Source: an uncultured Prevotella sp.
Lineage (GTDB): Bacteria; Bacteroidota; Bacteroidia; Bacteroidales; Bacteroidaceae
Assembly (NCBI GenBank): GCA_900771975.1
Contig: CAAGPV010000014.1
Location: 1-64,000, forward strand
Direction: 5' to 3'
Length of the DNA stretch: 64,000 nt
A program made the translations under genes and the position numbers. Shown one piece after another: positions 8,204 to 18,356 of this stretch. The stretch's first letter is position 1. Every line of letters starts with the position of its first letter. The notes under the pieces were generated by a model. That model had not been told where the DNA came from. It did no database searches and saw only the letters and a program-made list of their open reading frames with translations.

Positions 8204-11200
8204 TTAAGTGTCAAGCCCCTGGCCGTAGTTCACCAGCCAATAGATATTCTCCCATCCGCTTGCGCTCACCTCGCAAACACACTCCATGCTTACAAACTGG
8301 TTTTTGCTGCCTTTCAGTGTCACTTCCATATCGTCACGTTTTCTGCCCGCATAACGTTGGTTGGGTTGAATGCTTCCTCCCGTCACAGTCGTTCCAAGCC
8401 CTTCTGTGACGTTACCAGCCGTCCCTCCTTGACTTGGCGTCACTACTACTTTTTCAGCCGCCTTCGCTTTCGACGCTGCTGTCACCCACACATCAACAAA
8501 GTATGGGCTCATGCCTGTCACTTTTATATCCTGCTCGGAATTGTTATATATAATAACAGTATTACCCACCAACGAACGAACCTTTTTCAACAGCTCTTTG
8601 TCAAGATTCCCGTCAACATCGTAAACATCGCCACTAAAGTTTCCATCACCGTCTACATAGGCAGACGGGATATGTAGAGTAATGGGGGCATGAGGGAGAT
8701 TCCCTTTTATGGTATATACGCCGTACATCATGCCTATCTTAGGCACCGCTGCCCACGAACCATCCAAAAGGCTCATATCGCTAAACAACAACGAATAGTT
8801 GTCTGCAGACACATCTATACCTTGCTTGTTTATCATCCCGCCAAAGTCGATATTCTTCATCGTTACCCTTCCGTCTTCGTCCACAGAAAAAGTCTCTTCA
8901 CCTTTGTTGTTTCTAATCTTAAACTTATCGGCCGTCACCACTATCATCTTATTCATGATGTCAATGCCCGTGGCAAGCAACGCATCTATCGACACACCTT
9001 CTTCAGTGTAGTCAGTCATACGCCCACCCGGTTCGAACTTCACGCCTCCTATCCACACCTCGCCTCCTGCCGATAGTCTACAAGGCAATAGCGAACGAAC
9101 GTTACCGGTCTCTCTTGTGCTAAAGCCACTCTTCCTTGATGCTGGCGTTAGCATAGGCTTTGCTATGCACATAGTGTTGCCTGCTGTTCTTATCGCAATA
9201 GATGCAGACGAGGACGCTTTTGTCACCTTAAAGCTAATAACGTGCTCTTCATATTCCGACGATGCCATTAGCGTGATCGGTGTAAACTTTTGATAGACAA
9301 TGTTTACACCGTCCACACACACCGTGTTTCTACTGTCGTCAATCTCTTCAAGCGTCAAGCCAGAAAACACCACTTCTGCCCCATTCTCCGCCAACATCTT
9401 AAAGGATAGCGTGTACCACCGTGCTTCAACGGAAGCACCCACCACCTGTGTAAGACCACAATTAAGAGCCAAACTCTGTTTCACAAGTTTTACGGCATTC
9501 CACCCGTCTACAGATGATTTCACTATCGAAGCGTTACCGGTTACTGTCCATCCATACAGATAGCCACTCTCAGCGTTAAAACCAGCATTGTTAAAAAGGT
9601 TCCCTGAGAGTTGCGCAATGCTATACGTTATTCTCACCCTCGTCCATGCTGGCGACAACATCATCTCTATTACGCCATCCTCACCGGTAGACGACTGTCC
9701 AAGGTCGTTCTCGGCATAGCAAATAGCTTCCGGATATAGGTAAGACTTCATTGTGCCACTACCCTTAACATAAAAGGACAAAGTATAGCTATTGCCCCCT
9801 TCTGGCGTAAAACTATCATATAGCACAAGAGCATCTACATCGGTAGCCGTAGTGTTATCATAATGCAGAGCTGGCAACTTTTTTGAACCCGTGTCAAGAG
9901 CCTGCGCTATCACCTCGCCTTTTTTAGTCCAGCTACCCGTCTCTATACTCTCAAGCAGATTTCCTTCTATGGCAGGGTCGCTCTCGTGCAACGACCACGG
10001 CGAACATACGTCTCCTTCTTCCAACTGTGCCCAATTTAGCGTAAACCGCCCATTCTCTTGGGGTTGTTCGTGAGAAGGCAAAGACTCGTGGTAGGGGTAA
10101 ACCATAAAGTAGTATTCGCCAGTAGAAGGAACAGAAAACGCAGTTTTCTCGGCCGTTATGTTATTAGTGCTATCTATATCAACATACACCGACCACGACC
10201 ACGACAAGTTAAATACATACGCTCTCAGCACTCCTCCACCGTTTAGCAGCACACTATCTATACGCCCATTTACCGACAAAGAATAGGTCTTTCCCTCCTG
10301 CAAAGTTACCTGTCTTTTCCCTACTCCGTAGATATTTGAAGTCAAAAAGAAGAACGAACGTCTTAGCAAGTTTCTCCCTCTTACCGACTGCCGGTCAAGT
10401 TTTAAAGATATAGAAGAAGCCGTTTGCTCTACTGTTGTTACTTGCGTCTCAAGGCTTCCTATTTGATTGCCGTTCTCGTCCACCTTCTTCGATAGCACTC
10501 CTACATTCGAGCTTAGTCCGTTAAGGCTTAATTCTACTTTCGTTACACGGCCTACCACATTGTCTACACCCTTCTGTGCGCTTGTTGCCGTTGCTCCAAT
10601 AGCTTTTATCTCGTCCTCCATCTTCCCCTGCGCATCTTTTAACGAAGTAACGCTTTTGCCGTTCTCGCTAACGCTCTCAACAAGTGATGATAGAGTTGTA
10701 TTGTTGCCCATGTCCTCCGTGAAGAACTTAAATCTTTCAGCATTCACCAACCAGCCGGAAGGGCTTTGCAAGCTCACTACATCTTTCCATTGCCACACAC
10801 CACCATCGCGAGGCTTACCTATCCCGTGATACATTGTTATGCTCGGTGCAGTATCCGATCCGTTGTCCTCTGTGCTTGTTGCAAGTTTTATCACATTGCC
10901 CTGACTGTCCCAACGTATTTCATCACCAGCCTGCACTATCACATCGCCAGGAAGAGGAATACCACTGCCCTCCTCGTAGCCATAAAAAATTCGGCTCTCA
11001 ATAGCATCCCCACCGTCATCCTTAGTGATACCTTCCTCAGCCATTGCCGAAGATACAGAAGTCATGCCGTTTTTGCCCGTAACTCCAAGGGAAAACCCTG
11101 CCATAGTGAGCACGTTCCCGTTTTCGTCAGATAGAAGCTGCGTGTCGTAAGAAGGAACAATACTATCGCTGCCACGAAACACTTCCACGTTAGACAGCAA

Positions 11201-12529
11201 GACATAATCGTATAGCTTGCCATCCTCAAGCGTCTCTTGTCCAACGCCCACCACCATACGCCAATAGTAGCGGTTTGAAACATTCTCTGCACTCTTTATA
11301 TTGAATGTCTGGCAGAGAGCCATCATGCCCACCTTCCACCAGTTATCTGTTATCTGCTCGCCATCGTCTGCCACCGCATAACACTTATACGCAATAACAC
11401 CACTCTGCTGTGCATCATACACCGCCACCACCTTCGCTATCGTGCTGCCAGCATTACTAAACAGCATCGTTCCTCCAGAATAGCTTATCTTTCTTATCTC
11501 TAATTGCGCGAAGAACGCTTTTACCCTTGCCGAGAGATAGTCAACATATAGATGGCTCTTCCCATCCTCACCCATGTAGAGGTCAAAGCCCTGTCCGCCT
11601 ATTATCGTTCTGTCTGCCTCCGTACTATTCGGGTCGTGCGCCCTATCAAGCGACACTGTAGCCATCTTTGCGTTTCCACCAACCTGCAAGTTCTCTTTTA
11701 CTAACAAGTTCGCTATCTTTGCAGCTCCATCCTTGTCTATCCCCCACAGACCGTTCGCTCCTATCTTTATCCCATTCAAAAACGTCAATAGCCCCTGTGC
11801 CGTATCTGGATGCATCTTCGACAGGGTATGATCATCAACATATTTAGGCGTAACCAGTTTTTCTTCCGAAGTTACTGCTGTTTTTTTATCTGCAATACCA
11901 ATAATTGGCGTCTGTCCTTTAAAAGAAAAAGATCCGCCAGAAAGAATCTTTATACTCTTAGCGAATAGCTCTCTAAAATGAGTTCCGCCCTTCATCGTCA
12001 AATTCTTCAGAAACGTAACTATGCCATCCACAGAAGAATATTTGTACCATTCTGATTCAGTGCCAGTGGCCGATATGGCTTCGTCGGAAGCAAGTAACCC
12101 CGTAGACATACGCTGTTGCCAATCTCGATTTTCGGTGCCATTGTCGCCAGACGATGTAATAATACCTTGAAGGAAGATGTAATAATATTCTTCGGAGCCT
12201 ATTTGCTGCTCATCGGCGTTCTTACCGTAAATGTCAAGCTGCTCAGACGGAAACACAATGAAAGCGTTCTTGGTGCCGTCATCCGAGCGAGGAATAGCGG
12301 CATAGACGTATTTTGCGGAGTGGGTATTGAACACCGTAGGCGAGGCTTGTAGTGTCCAACGCTTGTAGTTGTGGCCTGCATCGTAGGAAATGATGTCTTT
12401 TATATAGACAAGGATTTTGGCTCCGCTCACACACGATGCTTGTATGTAATCAGGCAATCCCATTGCGTTCAGTTCAATGTAAAACGCATTGGGCGAAATC
12501 CAATAGTCTCTTTCTGTGGCTTGTGTCAT
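8204..12529 (-). CDS. Large tail tip / receptor-binding protein
   Basis: 1,441 residues, the second largest protein in the window. The N-terminal 500 residues are a tail-tip-like region with repeated short strands. Residues about 620-720 are a coiled coil (SLVESVSENGKSVTSLKDAQGKMEDEI, VTKVELSLNGLSSNVGVLSKKVDENGNQ), leading to SSISLKLDR. Beyond it are at least two jelly-roll modules of the carbohydrate-binding kind (around 720-850 and 880-1140), then a knob and stalk. Size, position between tail genes and fibres, and domain order suit a central tail fibre or tip protein that contacts the host surface. It is preceded by a promoter-like box. Confidence 0.75.
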   Translation of the reverse strand: MTQATERDYWISPNAFYIELNAMGLPDYIQASCVSGAKILVYIKDIISYDAGHNYKRWTLQASPTVFNTHSAKYVYAAIPRSDDGTKNAFIVFPSEQLDIYGKNADEQQIGSEEYYYIFLQGIITSSGDNGTENRDWQQRMSTGLLASDEAISATGTESEWYKYSSVDGIVTFLKNLTMKGGTHFRELFAKSIKILSGGSFSFKGQTPIIGIADKKTAVTSEEKLVTPKYVDDHTLSKMHPDTAQGLLTFLNGIKIGANGLWGIDKDGAAKIANLLVKENLQVGGNAKMATVSLDRAHDPNSTEADRTIIGGQGFDLYMGEDGKSHLYVDYLSARVKAFFAQLEIRKISYSGGTMLFSNAGSTIAKVVAVYDAQQSGVIAYKCYAVADDGEQITDNWWKVGMMALCQTFNIKSAENVSNRYYWRMVVGVGQETLEDGKLYDYVLLSNVEVFRGSDSIVPSYDTQLLSDENGNVLTMAGFSLGVTGKNGMTSVSSAMAEEGITKDDGGDAIESRIFYGYEEGSGIPLPGDVIVQAGDEIRWDSQGNVIKLATSTEDNGSDTAPSITMYHGIGKPRDGGVWQWKDVVSLQSPSGWLVNAERFKFFTEDMGNNTTLSSLVESVSENGKSVTSLKDAQGKMEDEIKAIGATATSAQKGVDNVVGRVTKVELSLNGLSSNVGVLSKKVDENGNQIGSLETQVTTVEQTASSISLKLDRQSVRGRNLLRRSFFFLTSNIYGVGKRQVTLQEGKTYSLSVNGRIDSVLLNGGGVLRAYVFNLSWSWSVYVDIDSTNNITAEKTAFSVPSTGEYYFMVYPYHESLPSHEQPQENGRFTLNWAQLEEGDVCSPWSLHESDPAIEGNLLESIETGSWTKKGEVIAQALDTGSKKLPALHYDNTTATDVDALVLYDSFTPEGGNSYTLSFYVKGSGTMKSYLYPEAICYAENDLGQSSTGEDGVIEMMLSPAWTRVRITYSIAQLSGNLFNNAGFNAESGYLYGWTVTGNASIVKSSVDGWNAVKLVKQSLALNCGLTQVVGASVEARWYTLSFKMLAENGAEVVFSGLTLEEIDDSRNTVCVDGVNIVYQKFTPITLMASSEYEEHVISFKVTKASSSASIAIRTAGNTMCIAKPMLTPASRKSGFSTRETGNVRSLLPCRLSAGGEVWIGGVKFEPGGRMTDYTEEGVSIDALLATGIDIMNKMIVVTADKFKIRNNKGEETFSVDEDGRVTMKNIDFGGMINKQGIDVSADNYSLLFSDMSLLDGSWAAVPKIGMMYGVYTIKGNLPHAPITLHIPSAYVDGDGNFSGDVYDVDGNLDKELLKKVRSLVGNTVIIYNNSEQDIKVTGMSPYFVDVWVTAASKAKAAEKVVVTPSQGGTAGNVTEGLGTTVTGGSIQPNQRYAGRKRDDMEVTLKGSKNQFVSMECVCEVSASGWENIYWLVNYGQGLDT

Positions 12530-12548
12530 GTCGTTTAATTTCTGATAA

Positions 12549-12556
12549 CAAAGTTA
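12549..12556 (-). promoter_or_regulatory. Promoter-like -7 box upstream of the tail tip gene
   Basis: TAACTTTG on the minus strand, 20 bp upstream of the start at 12529, in the only gap of more than 100 bp within the tail-tip genes (12530-12653). No matching TTG is found at the right distance, so this may be a weak or activator-dependent promoter. Confidence 0.35.
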
Positions 12557-12653
12557 CAAAAAGAGGGTTTTAAGGTACGGACATGAGAAAACCACACATC
12601 ATAAAGAGACGCGGGGCTTTAACGAAAATGTGTAAATGAAAACAGAAAATCGG

Positions 12654-13736
12654 TTATATTAGCGGACTGCCGTTGATGTCGAGTTTAGCGGTGAAAGCTA
12701 TGGTATATGGGTTCTGCTGGGTGTTGTCGAAAAGGGTCGTGTCATCCCCTGGTGTGATGGTGCAAGGCAACCATATACCTTTAACGTACATCCAGATGTG
12801 TTCTGCCATCAAGAACTCGTGCATATACCATTCAAGCCAATTCAATGTAAGCGGGTCAGTGAGATACAACCAAGACTCACAGTTGTTAGTCTTACGGACA
12901 GTGGAGCGAGAAAACTTATTGAATGTTTCCTGTCGCGAAATGGCATAAGATGTAGATGAAACAGAAACCTTACTGCTATATACCTTCGGTACACTCACGC
13001 TTTCCAACACACCAAACGAATTGATGAAGCGAAACACCTGTCGTGTCTTGGCTTCTTCGGCTGGTAGGGCATAGACTTTCTGGTCGCCAATAGCCTGCAA
13101 GCCTTTCTTATCGATAGTGGTTACAACAGATGTTGGAGCCACAAGCGATGCGCTATTCACCAATAATGCTTGCTTTTCAAAGGGAGGTGTATAGGCAAAC
13201 GTTTCGCCTACGGCAACAGTCTGTGGCGAGTCGGTGGGCTTGCGGCTAAAGTATATCACTCCCTTAATAGGTGTCGGCGATGTAAAGCGGGCAAAATCGG
13301 AAAAGCCGCCAAACAGCGTACAAAGATATTGCGGTTGCCCATCTACCTCTGCGGGATAGACCATTTCGCCTACACGGGTTTTCACCTCGCCATCCAACAT
13401 ATACTCATCGTACACCCGAATGCAGAACTTCACAAGCGGATAAGTTGTCGCTTCGGGTGAATACTCATAGGAGTCACGAAAGGTGCGCAAGGCAGACGAT
13501 ATGTCTATCTGCACGGTTGCAGTAACTTTTTCTTCCTCTACAGGTGCTGACATCTTGATTACTTCAAAGTTGCCGCCACTCATGCCACACGTTACCTCCA
13601 TGATGACGCGATGAAAGGATGGGTAGGTCGTATTCTTGTTGCTGTCCGTGCCGGTAATGACATTCGGCTGCACCTGAAACGTGATAGGGTTACCGTTGAA
13701 CACAGAGCCGGATGTAAGTGTTATTTTTCTTGCCAT
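12654..13736 (-). CDS. Tail protein
   Basis: 360 residues, starting MARKITLTSGSVFNGNPITFQV and beta-rich throughout, with two similar halves around residues 1-180 and 180-360. The place between the 935-residue tail protein and the large tip protein suggests a distal tail or baseplate component. The start has the phage's CAACCAACACAACACAAAAA-type leader, which supports the chosen ATG. Confidence 0.65.
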   Translation of the reverse strand: MARKITLTSGSVFNGNPITFQVQPNVITGTDSNKNTTYPSFHRVIMEVTCGMSGGNFEVIKMSAPVEEEKVTATVQIDISSALRTFRDSYEYSPEATTYPLVKFCIRVYDEYMLDGEVKTRVGEMVYPAEVDGQPQYLCTLFGGFSDFARFTSPTPIKGVIYFSRKPTDSPQTVAVGETFAYTPPFEKQALLVNSASLVAPTSVVTTIDKKGLQAIGDQKVYALPAEEAKTRQVFRFINSFGVLESVSVPKVYSSKVSVSSTSYAISRQETFNKFSRSTVRKTNNCESWLYLTDPLTLNWLEWYMHEFLMAEHIWMYVKGIWLPCTITPGDDTTLFDNTQQNPYTIAFTAKLDINGSPLI

Positions 13737-13767
13737 GATGTTTTTGTGTTGTGTTGGTTGCTACATT

Positions 13768-16575
13768 CTATATACTATACACTTCAAGTTCCACCTCGCC
13801 CATTCCATCCTTCACGCTGATGTCGGTGTTCACTTTGTTAATAAGACACTTCTTGCCGTCTATCAGCCACCATTCCTTCCAGTGGTTGGGTATGTCGGCT
13901 ATCTGCGCTACGGAAGCCGTGCAGCGGATGCGGTACTTGTGACGATGCAGAAGAAAATAGGCATAGTCAATCATAAAGGTATCGAAATAACCTCTGTTCT
14001 TGATAAGCGGATCACTCACTACCAATGGAGCATCCGCCCATTCCGGCTGCACCCAAGCGCGAGGTTTAAGGGAAAAACGTTCCTCGTTGCCTATGCCGGA
14101 CGCAGTACCATTATAATCATACACGTTGCCATATGGGTCAACAGAGTCGGTGGTAAGGGCATACTCGCCTACGGTGGTGCGCCACTTGCTATTGCCGAAG
14201 CCATCATAGTTATAATCGAAAGCCTCATGCGTAGAATCCGCGCCACCACCGCGCATAATGGCAATGGCATTGCCCCAGTCGTAATTCTGAAGTGGCGAAT
14301 TGCCGTCGTCTGTATTAGAAGGATTGTACGACTCCACAAGCGAAAGTTCCTCCGTGACGTAGAAATCTGCTACTTGGGAAGAAAGCGGATTTTTGATATA
14401 TTGCTTCACAAACTCATGTTCCATGCTTTCATCCAAGAAAGCCGCCATGATGGTTTGCGCCTTACTGCCATTTACTGCACTTGCCATATACCCCTCAATG
14501 CCGCTGCCATCGGTAGGTTGATTGTTTGAGTCAGTAAAGCAAGTCTGCCCCGTAGTGGCGGCAAGCGCATTATAATAGTTGACGTCCACCATGCCGACTG
14601 GAACAAAATCTGACTTAAATTCCTGCACGAAATCCTCATTAAGCGTAGAGCAATCACCCATTTCAACACCCTTGTAAGCACCCACCTCAAACAAGCGGGG
14701 GTCCATTTCGTCGGCAGAGGAAAAGTCCGAATCAATCTTCACGCGATATTTGTTACCCGTTGATTTATCCACAAACACATTCATCTGATTATTGTAGACT
14801 TGGTGGATAATGTCACGATACTCAAGGTTTATCACGGTGCGATCTTGCGGATATTCCACATAGTCGTAATCAGTGTTATAGTCCTTCACGCCCTTAGTGA
14901 TATTCTGCTTCTGCTCCTTGCTGTCGCTTTCTGCCGAATAGCCAACACGCACACCAGTAATCTTCTCGCTAATTGGCAATATGCTATGTATTTCGGCAAA
15001 GAACGTACGCGGTTGTGGGTTCTGCTTGCGGAACACATCACGAACAAGATAAGCCGTCACCTTCTTCTGTTCGTAATCGTAATAGAACTTAATGCCAAAC
15101 TGATTTTCAAGCGACTCAATGATGGTGGAAACATTTTCGTCCGGAAAATTCTGCTCATTGGCAAACATCTGAACAATGCTTGCGCTCATCTGCGCCATGG
15201 TGATTGTAGACTTTGTGGTAATGCTTGCAACTTTGTCCTTGCCGACCACAACGTGCTTCTTGCTGCCTTCTTTCACCTGCTCCACCTCGGTAGTCTTATA
15301 GGAAGAATTGGGGAAACGGGGGTCCGACTTCGTGACAAACTTGTAAATCACATCGTAGTATTCGATTTCCTGCATGGTCTTATCCACAGGATTTTCGAGC
15401 GAGAGCTTGCCACCACAGCCACGGCTCTCCAGCCAATCGTTTACGTCCTCGAAAAGGTTGTCGTAGTCAGACTGATTCTTGCTCTTTATCTGCTTTTGAA
15501 AATAACCAAGTTTGATGTCACCGACCTTTTTCTTTCCTGCAATAACTTCTGGGTCTTTTTCATTATAAGTTGAACCAACATACAACGGCTTTGTGTCGTA
15601 GGCACATTTTGTGGTAAAGAAACAAAGACGGCGGAAGTCGCCAATATTGCGCAGTGCATCCTTGTCGAAAGACACGCCAAGACTCTCAAACAAACAATCC
15701 AGAAAGAAAAGCACATAGAAACAGATGCCTGACTGCGGGCGATCAGCGTCAAGCACCCATATCTTTCCCTGGTCTTCGTGCATAATATTCTCGTCTTTAG
15801 GCTTCACAATTTCGCTTGAAGTCTTGCCGTCATCATCCAAGTCATAATGAGCATAACATACACGGGCGTTACAGAATGGCTTTGTGGGATAGGCATCACT
15901 CACGTTGATGTATGACTGCGCCACTTCGGGTATGTTGCGTTTCTCGCCTCTCGCATAGCTCCATACTTCCTTGACCTTTGCCTTATGCGACACACTGTCT
16001 TCCTCTACGCAACGGGCAGGATAGGAGAAACCAAGAGCTTGGGGATGGAATGTTGATGATGTCTCGTAGCCTGTACCAACCGACCCAAATTTCTTGTCGC
16101 CTTTCTTTCCCTCATATTTCACGACCACATCTGTGCTGTAAGTGACCTTCACATTCACCTCGTCAATCTTCTCGCCAATCAGCAGTTGGTCTTTATAGCG
16201 GTCGGGTATCTTCACCTCATTGCACTTTAAATCCCCTATCAAATCGTCAAACGACTGAGTACAGGCGTCGATGTTCACCGACAAAGAGTCGTTCACTTCT
16301 TCATCCTCCTGCATCACTGCCGTGCCACTGGCAAACGGCACACCATCGGCAATTATCTGCATCGGCGTGTGCTCAAAGCTCACGGGACGCAGGTCGGAAT
16401 TGATGTCGTCCATGTTCTTGAGGAAATGCCGGTTGCCTTCCAAAGGCAATGCCACCGGATAGGAGAACATATCAACGTCGTTGAACAAGGGGTTGCTCAA
16501 CTCCACAGAAATAGAGAAGTCGTCTGCAAGGGTCATGGGATTGCCATTGGCAAGTATGGTCAGTTTGCTATTCAT
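13768..16575 (-). CDS. Large tail tip / baseplate protein
   Basis: 935 residues. It begins MNSKLTILANGNPMTLADDFSISVELSNPLFNDVDMFSYPV, a start I know from Bacteroidetes phage tail regions, followed by a long mixed alpha/beta body. No protease, lysozyme or glycosidase motif was seen. Overlap of 8 bp with the upstream gene indicates coupled translation. Probably the tail hub or baseplate protein; the family name is uncertain. Confidence 0.65.
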   Translation of the reverse strand: MNSKLTILANGNPMTLADDFSISVELSNPLFNDVDMFSYPVALPLEGNRHFLKNMDDINSDLRPVSFEHTPMQIIADGVPFASGTAVMQEDEEVNDSLSVNIDACTQSFDDLIGDLKCNEVKIPDRYKDQLLIGEKIDEVNVKVTYSTDVVVKYEGKKGDKKFGSVGTGYETSSTFHPQALGFSYPARCVEEDSVSHKAKVKEVWSYARGEKRNIPEVAQSYINVSDAYPTKPFCNARVCYAHYDLDDDGKTSSEIVKPKDENIMHEDQGKIWVLDADRPQSGICFYVLFFLDCLFESLGVSFDKDALRNIGDFRRLCFFTTKCAYDTKPLYVGSTYNEKDPEVIAGKKKVGDIKLGYFQKQIKSKNQSDYDNLFEDVNDWLESRGCGGKLSLENPVDKTMQEIEYYDVIYKFVTKSDPRFPNSSYKTTEVEQVKEGSKKHVVVGKDKVASITTKSTITMAQMSASIVQMFANEQNFPDENVSTIIESLENQFGIKFYYDYEQKKVTAYLVRDVFRKQNPQPRTFFAEIHSILPISEKITGVRVGYSAESDSKEQKQNITKGVKDYNTDYDYVEYPQDRTVINLEYRDIIHQVYNNQMNVFVDKSTGNKYRVKIDSDFSSADEMDPRLFEVGAYKGVEMGDCSTLNEDFVQEFKSDFVPVGMVDVNYYNALAATTGQTCFTDSNNQPTDGSGIEGYMASAVNGSKAQTIMAAFLDESMEHEFVKQYIKNPLSSQVADFYVTEELSLVESYNPSNTDDGNSPLQNYDWGNAIAIMRGGGADSTHEAFDYNYDGFGNSKWRTTVGEYALTTDSVDPYGNVYDYNGTASGIGNEERFSLKPRAWVQPEWADAPLVVSDPLIKNRGYFDTFMIDYAYFLLHRHKYRIRCTASVAQIADIPNHWKEWWLIDGKKCLINKVNTDISVKDGMGEVELEVYSI

Positions 16576-17236
16576 CGTTCTTTGCTGTTAAAGGTTCGAT
16601 ATGAGAAGTGCCGTTCAGATTTATTTGCTTGTCGGTGTCGCTGTAAACCACCGTGTCTCGGTAGGCGTTGATATGGCGAAAAGACGTAGCCTTCACCGTA
16701 CCACCGAAAGCATCACATTCCACGGCACCATTGAGGAAAGCCGTACAGTCGCATTGCAGCTTTGTGCGGTCGTAGGCCGACACGCTGCCAGCCATTATCT
16801 TGCCATAGGAATAGCCGTAGAGCATGACGTGAGCGCCCTGGTGCTTGTTGTTGTACACCTGCGAATGGTTGAAGGCGATTACCTTTGCGTCGCCAAGAAT
16901 GTAAGCCTGTGCGTCGCCATGTATCTTGACTGGCTCGTCGCAGTCGGTGATGATGACACGCACAAAGTTCTTGGCGTTGTCGGGACACTCGTTGAGATAG
17001 ATGCCAGCCTTATTCATGCCCTCCTTCAGTCCAGGATAGAGCCGGGGCAATTCACCACGGATCACATCCACATACTTGCTCTCCACAACGTCCTCCCAGT
17101 TGTCGCGCCATGTAGCCATCATCTGACTCACGTTCTCCGAAGCCAACATCTGCTTATAACCTTTGGCGCAGGCGTGGCGGTCGTGGCAAGCCTGGGTACA
17201 GATTTGCTTGAATGTATCAAATGCGTTCTCTTCCAT
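16568..17236 (-). CDS. Structural protein with beta-helix-like repeats
   Basis: 222 residues. After an alpha-helical start with several Cys and His, residues 95-210 show a ladder of short repeats with Asp, Gly and Thr (INLNGTSH, VKIHGDAQAYILGDAKVIAF, GTVKATSFRHINAY), which looks like a polymer-binding or right-handed beta-helix strip. Such proteins occur in tails as short spikes. It overlaps the next gene by 8 bp. Confidence 0.5.
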   Translation of the reverse strand: MEENAFDTFKQICTQACHDRHACAKGYKQMLASENVSQMMATWRDNWEDVVESKYVDVIRGELPRLYPGLKEGMNKAGIYLNECPDNAKNFVRVIITDCDEPVKIHGDAQAYILGDAKVIAFNHSQVYNNKHQGAHVMLYGYSYGKIMAGSVSAYDRTKLQCDCTAFLNGAVECDAFGGTVKATSFRHINAYRDTVVYSDTDKQINLNGTSHIEPLTAKNDE

Positions 17237-17250
17237 AGTCCAATCATGTT

Positions 17251-18330
17251 TTAGAATTTTGCTTCGGCTTCCTCTTGCGTCTTGGCCAATATTGCCTCGA
17301 ATCCTTGTATCTCGTCTTCGTTTACGATGTCGCTGTAATCAGTACGGAGCTTGGCAATGCGTTCTTTCAAGCCTTTGATGCGTGCCTTAGTACTGGGCTT
17401 GTCTTTGCGGCAAATGTACTTGATGAGTGCGTCGGCTTCGGCCTTGTGCTGAGCGGCTGCCTCGCGAGCGGCTTTCACTTCGGGACGGTCGGTGGCTATT
17501 TTGTCGGCAATGGTCTGGGCGAAGAGAGGGTCGCGCTCCTGCGCTTTCTCGTAGAAAGGCTTGAACTGCGTGCGGAGGTCTTGTGGCGCAATGTTGAAGG
17601 TTTTTTCTACGTATTTGATGTATTCGGGGTCGCCGGTTCGCTGACTAAGGCGCAAATACACCTCGCCCATTTCGCGGTCGATGGCAGTGAAGATGTCGGG
17701 CAGGATGTGACTTTCAATCTCCACGGCACGTGTAGCAAGTTCGGAAATCTCTTGCTCGGTGTAGAGTGCGCCTTTTCCTTGCGCCACGGCTTTTTCGTTG
17801 GCTTCTGCCATTGTTTTAGCTTGCTCTGCCTTAGCTGCCATTTCGTTGCGAAGGGTGCGCAGGTTGTTCACTTGCTCTTGCAGGGGGGCTGAGAGGAACA
17901 CGCGAATTTGCTTCATGGTGGGCATGGTGGCTGCAATGCTATCGCCATTAGGGTCTGCCACAATGCCATTGTAAGTGAGGGGTTGCAACGACACATCGGG
18001 CTTCAGGTCGGGAAAGAGGCTGTGTTTAGCCTCTTGCAGTGTCTTTTGCTTTTGCAGTTGGGCATAATAGGCTTGCTCTTGTTTAGTGGGACGACCTACG
18101 CGACGCTTCTGCGAAAGTTGGGCATCGGTGGTGTCGAGCGTTTGCAGGTAGGTGAGTAACTGACGCACACGGCGATGGTAGTCCTTAAACCGTCGGCTGT
18201 CACGCACAAACGATTGCGCATTGGGCACGTTCTCCAGCAAGGCAAGTCCTTGCTCAAATGCCTCACGTTGCTCGGATGTGAGCATCCTGGCGGTGAGGGC
18301 AGGGGAGAGGGTTGCGATTATATGTTCCAT
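17251..18330 (-). CDS. Hypothetical phage structural protein, helical
   Basis: 359 residues, almost entirely helical and rich in Gln, Ala, Glu and Lys, with coiled-coil stretches at about 165-200 and 275-340. No signal peptide or membrane segment. It lies between head-tail joining genes and tail genes. A scaffold, tail-assembly or ejection function would fit, but nothing in the sequence proves one. Confidence 0.5.
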   Translation of the reverse strand: MEHIIATLSPALTARMLTSEQREAFEQGLALLENVPNAQSFVRDSRRFKDYHRRVRQLLTYLQTLDTTDAQLSQKRRVGRPTKQEQAYYAQLQKQKTLQEAKHSLFPDLKPDVSLQPLTYNGIVADPNGDSIAATMPTMKQIRVFLSAPLQEQVNNLRTLRNEMAAKAEQAKTMAEANEKAVAQGKGALYTEQEISELATRAVEIESHILPDIFTAIDREMGEVYLRLSQRTGDPEYIKYVEKTFNIAPQDLRTQFKPFYEKAQERDPLFAQTIADKIATDRPEVKAAREAAAQHKAEADALIKYICRKDKPSTKARIKGLKERIAKLRTDYSDIVNEDEIQGFEAILAKTQEEAEAKF

Positions 18331-18356
18331 ATTAAGCTCTATTTTCGTTATTTGTT

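Noticed and set aside
3337..12529. Diversity-generating retroelement acting on the tail-fibre genes
   Set aside because: No reverse transcriptase and no template/variable repeat pair with A-specific differences were found in the window.
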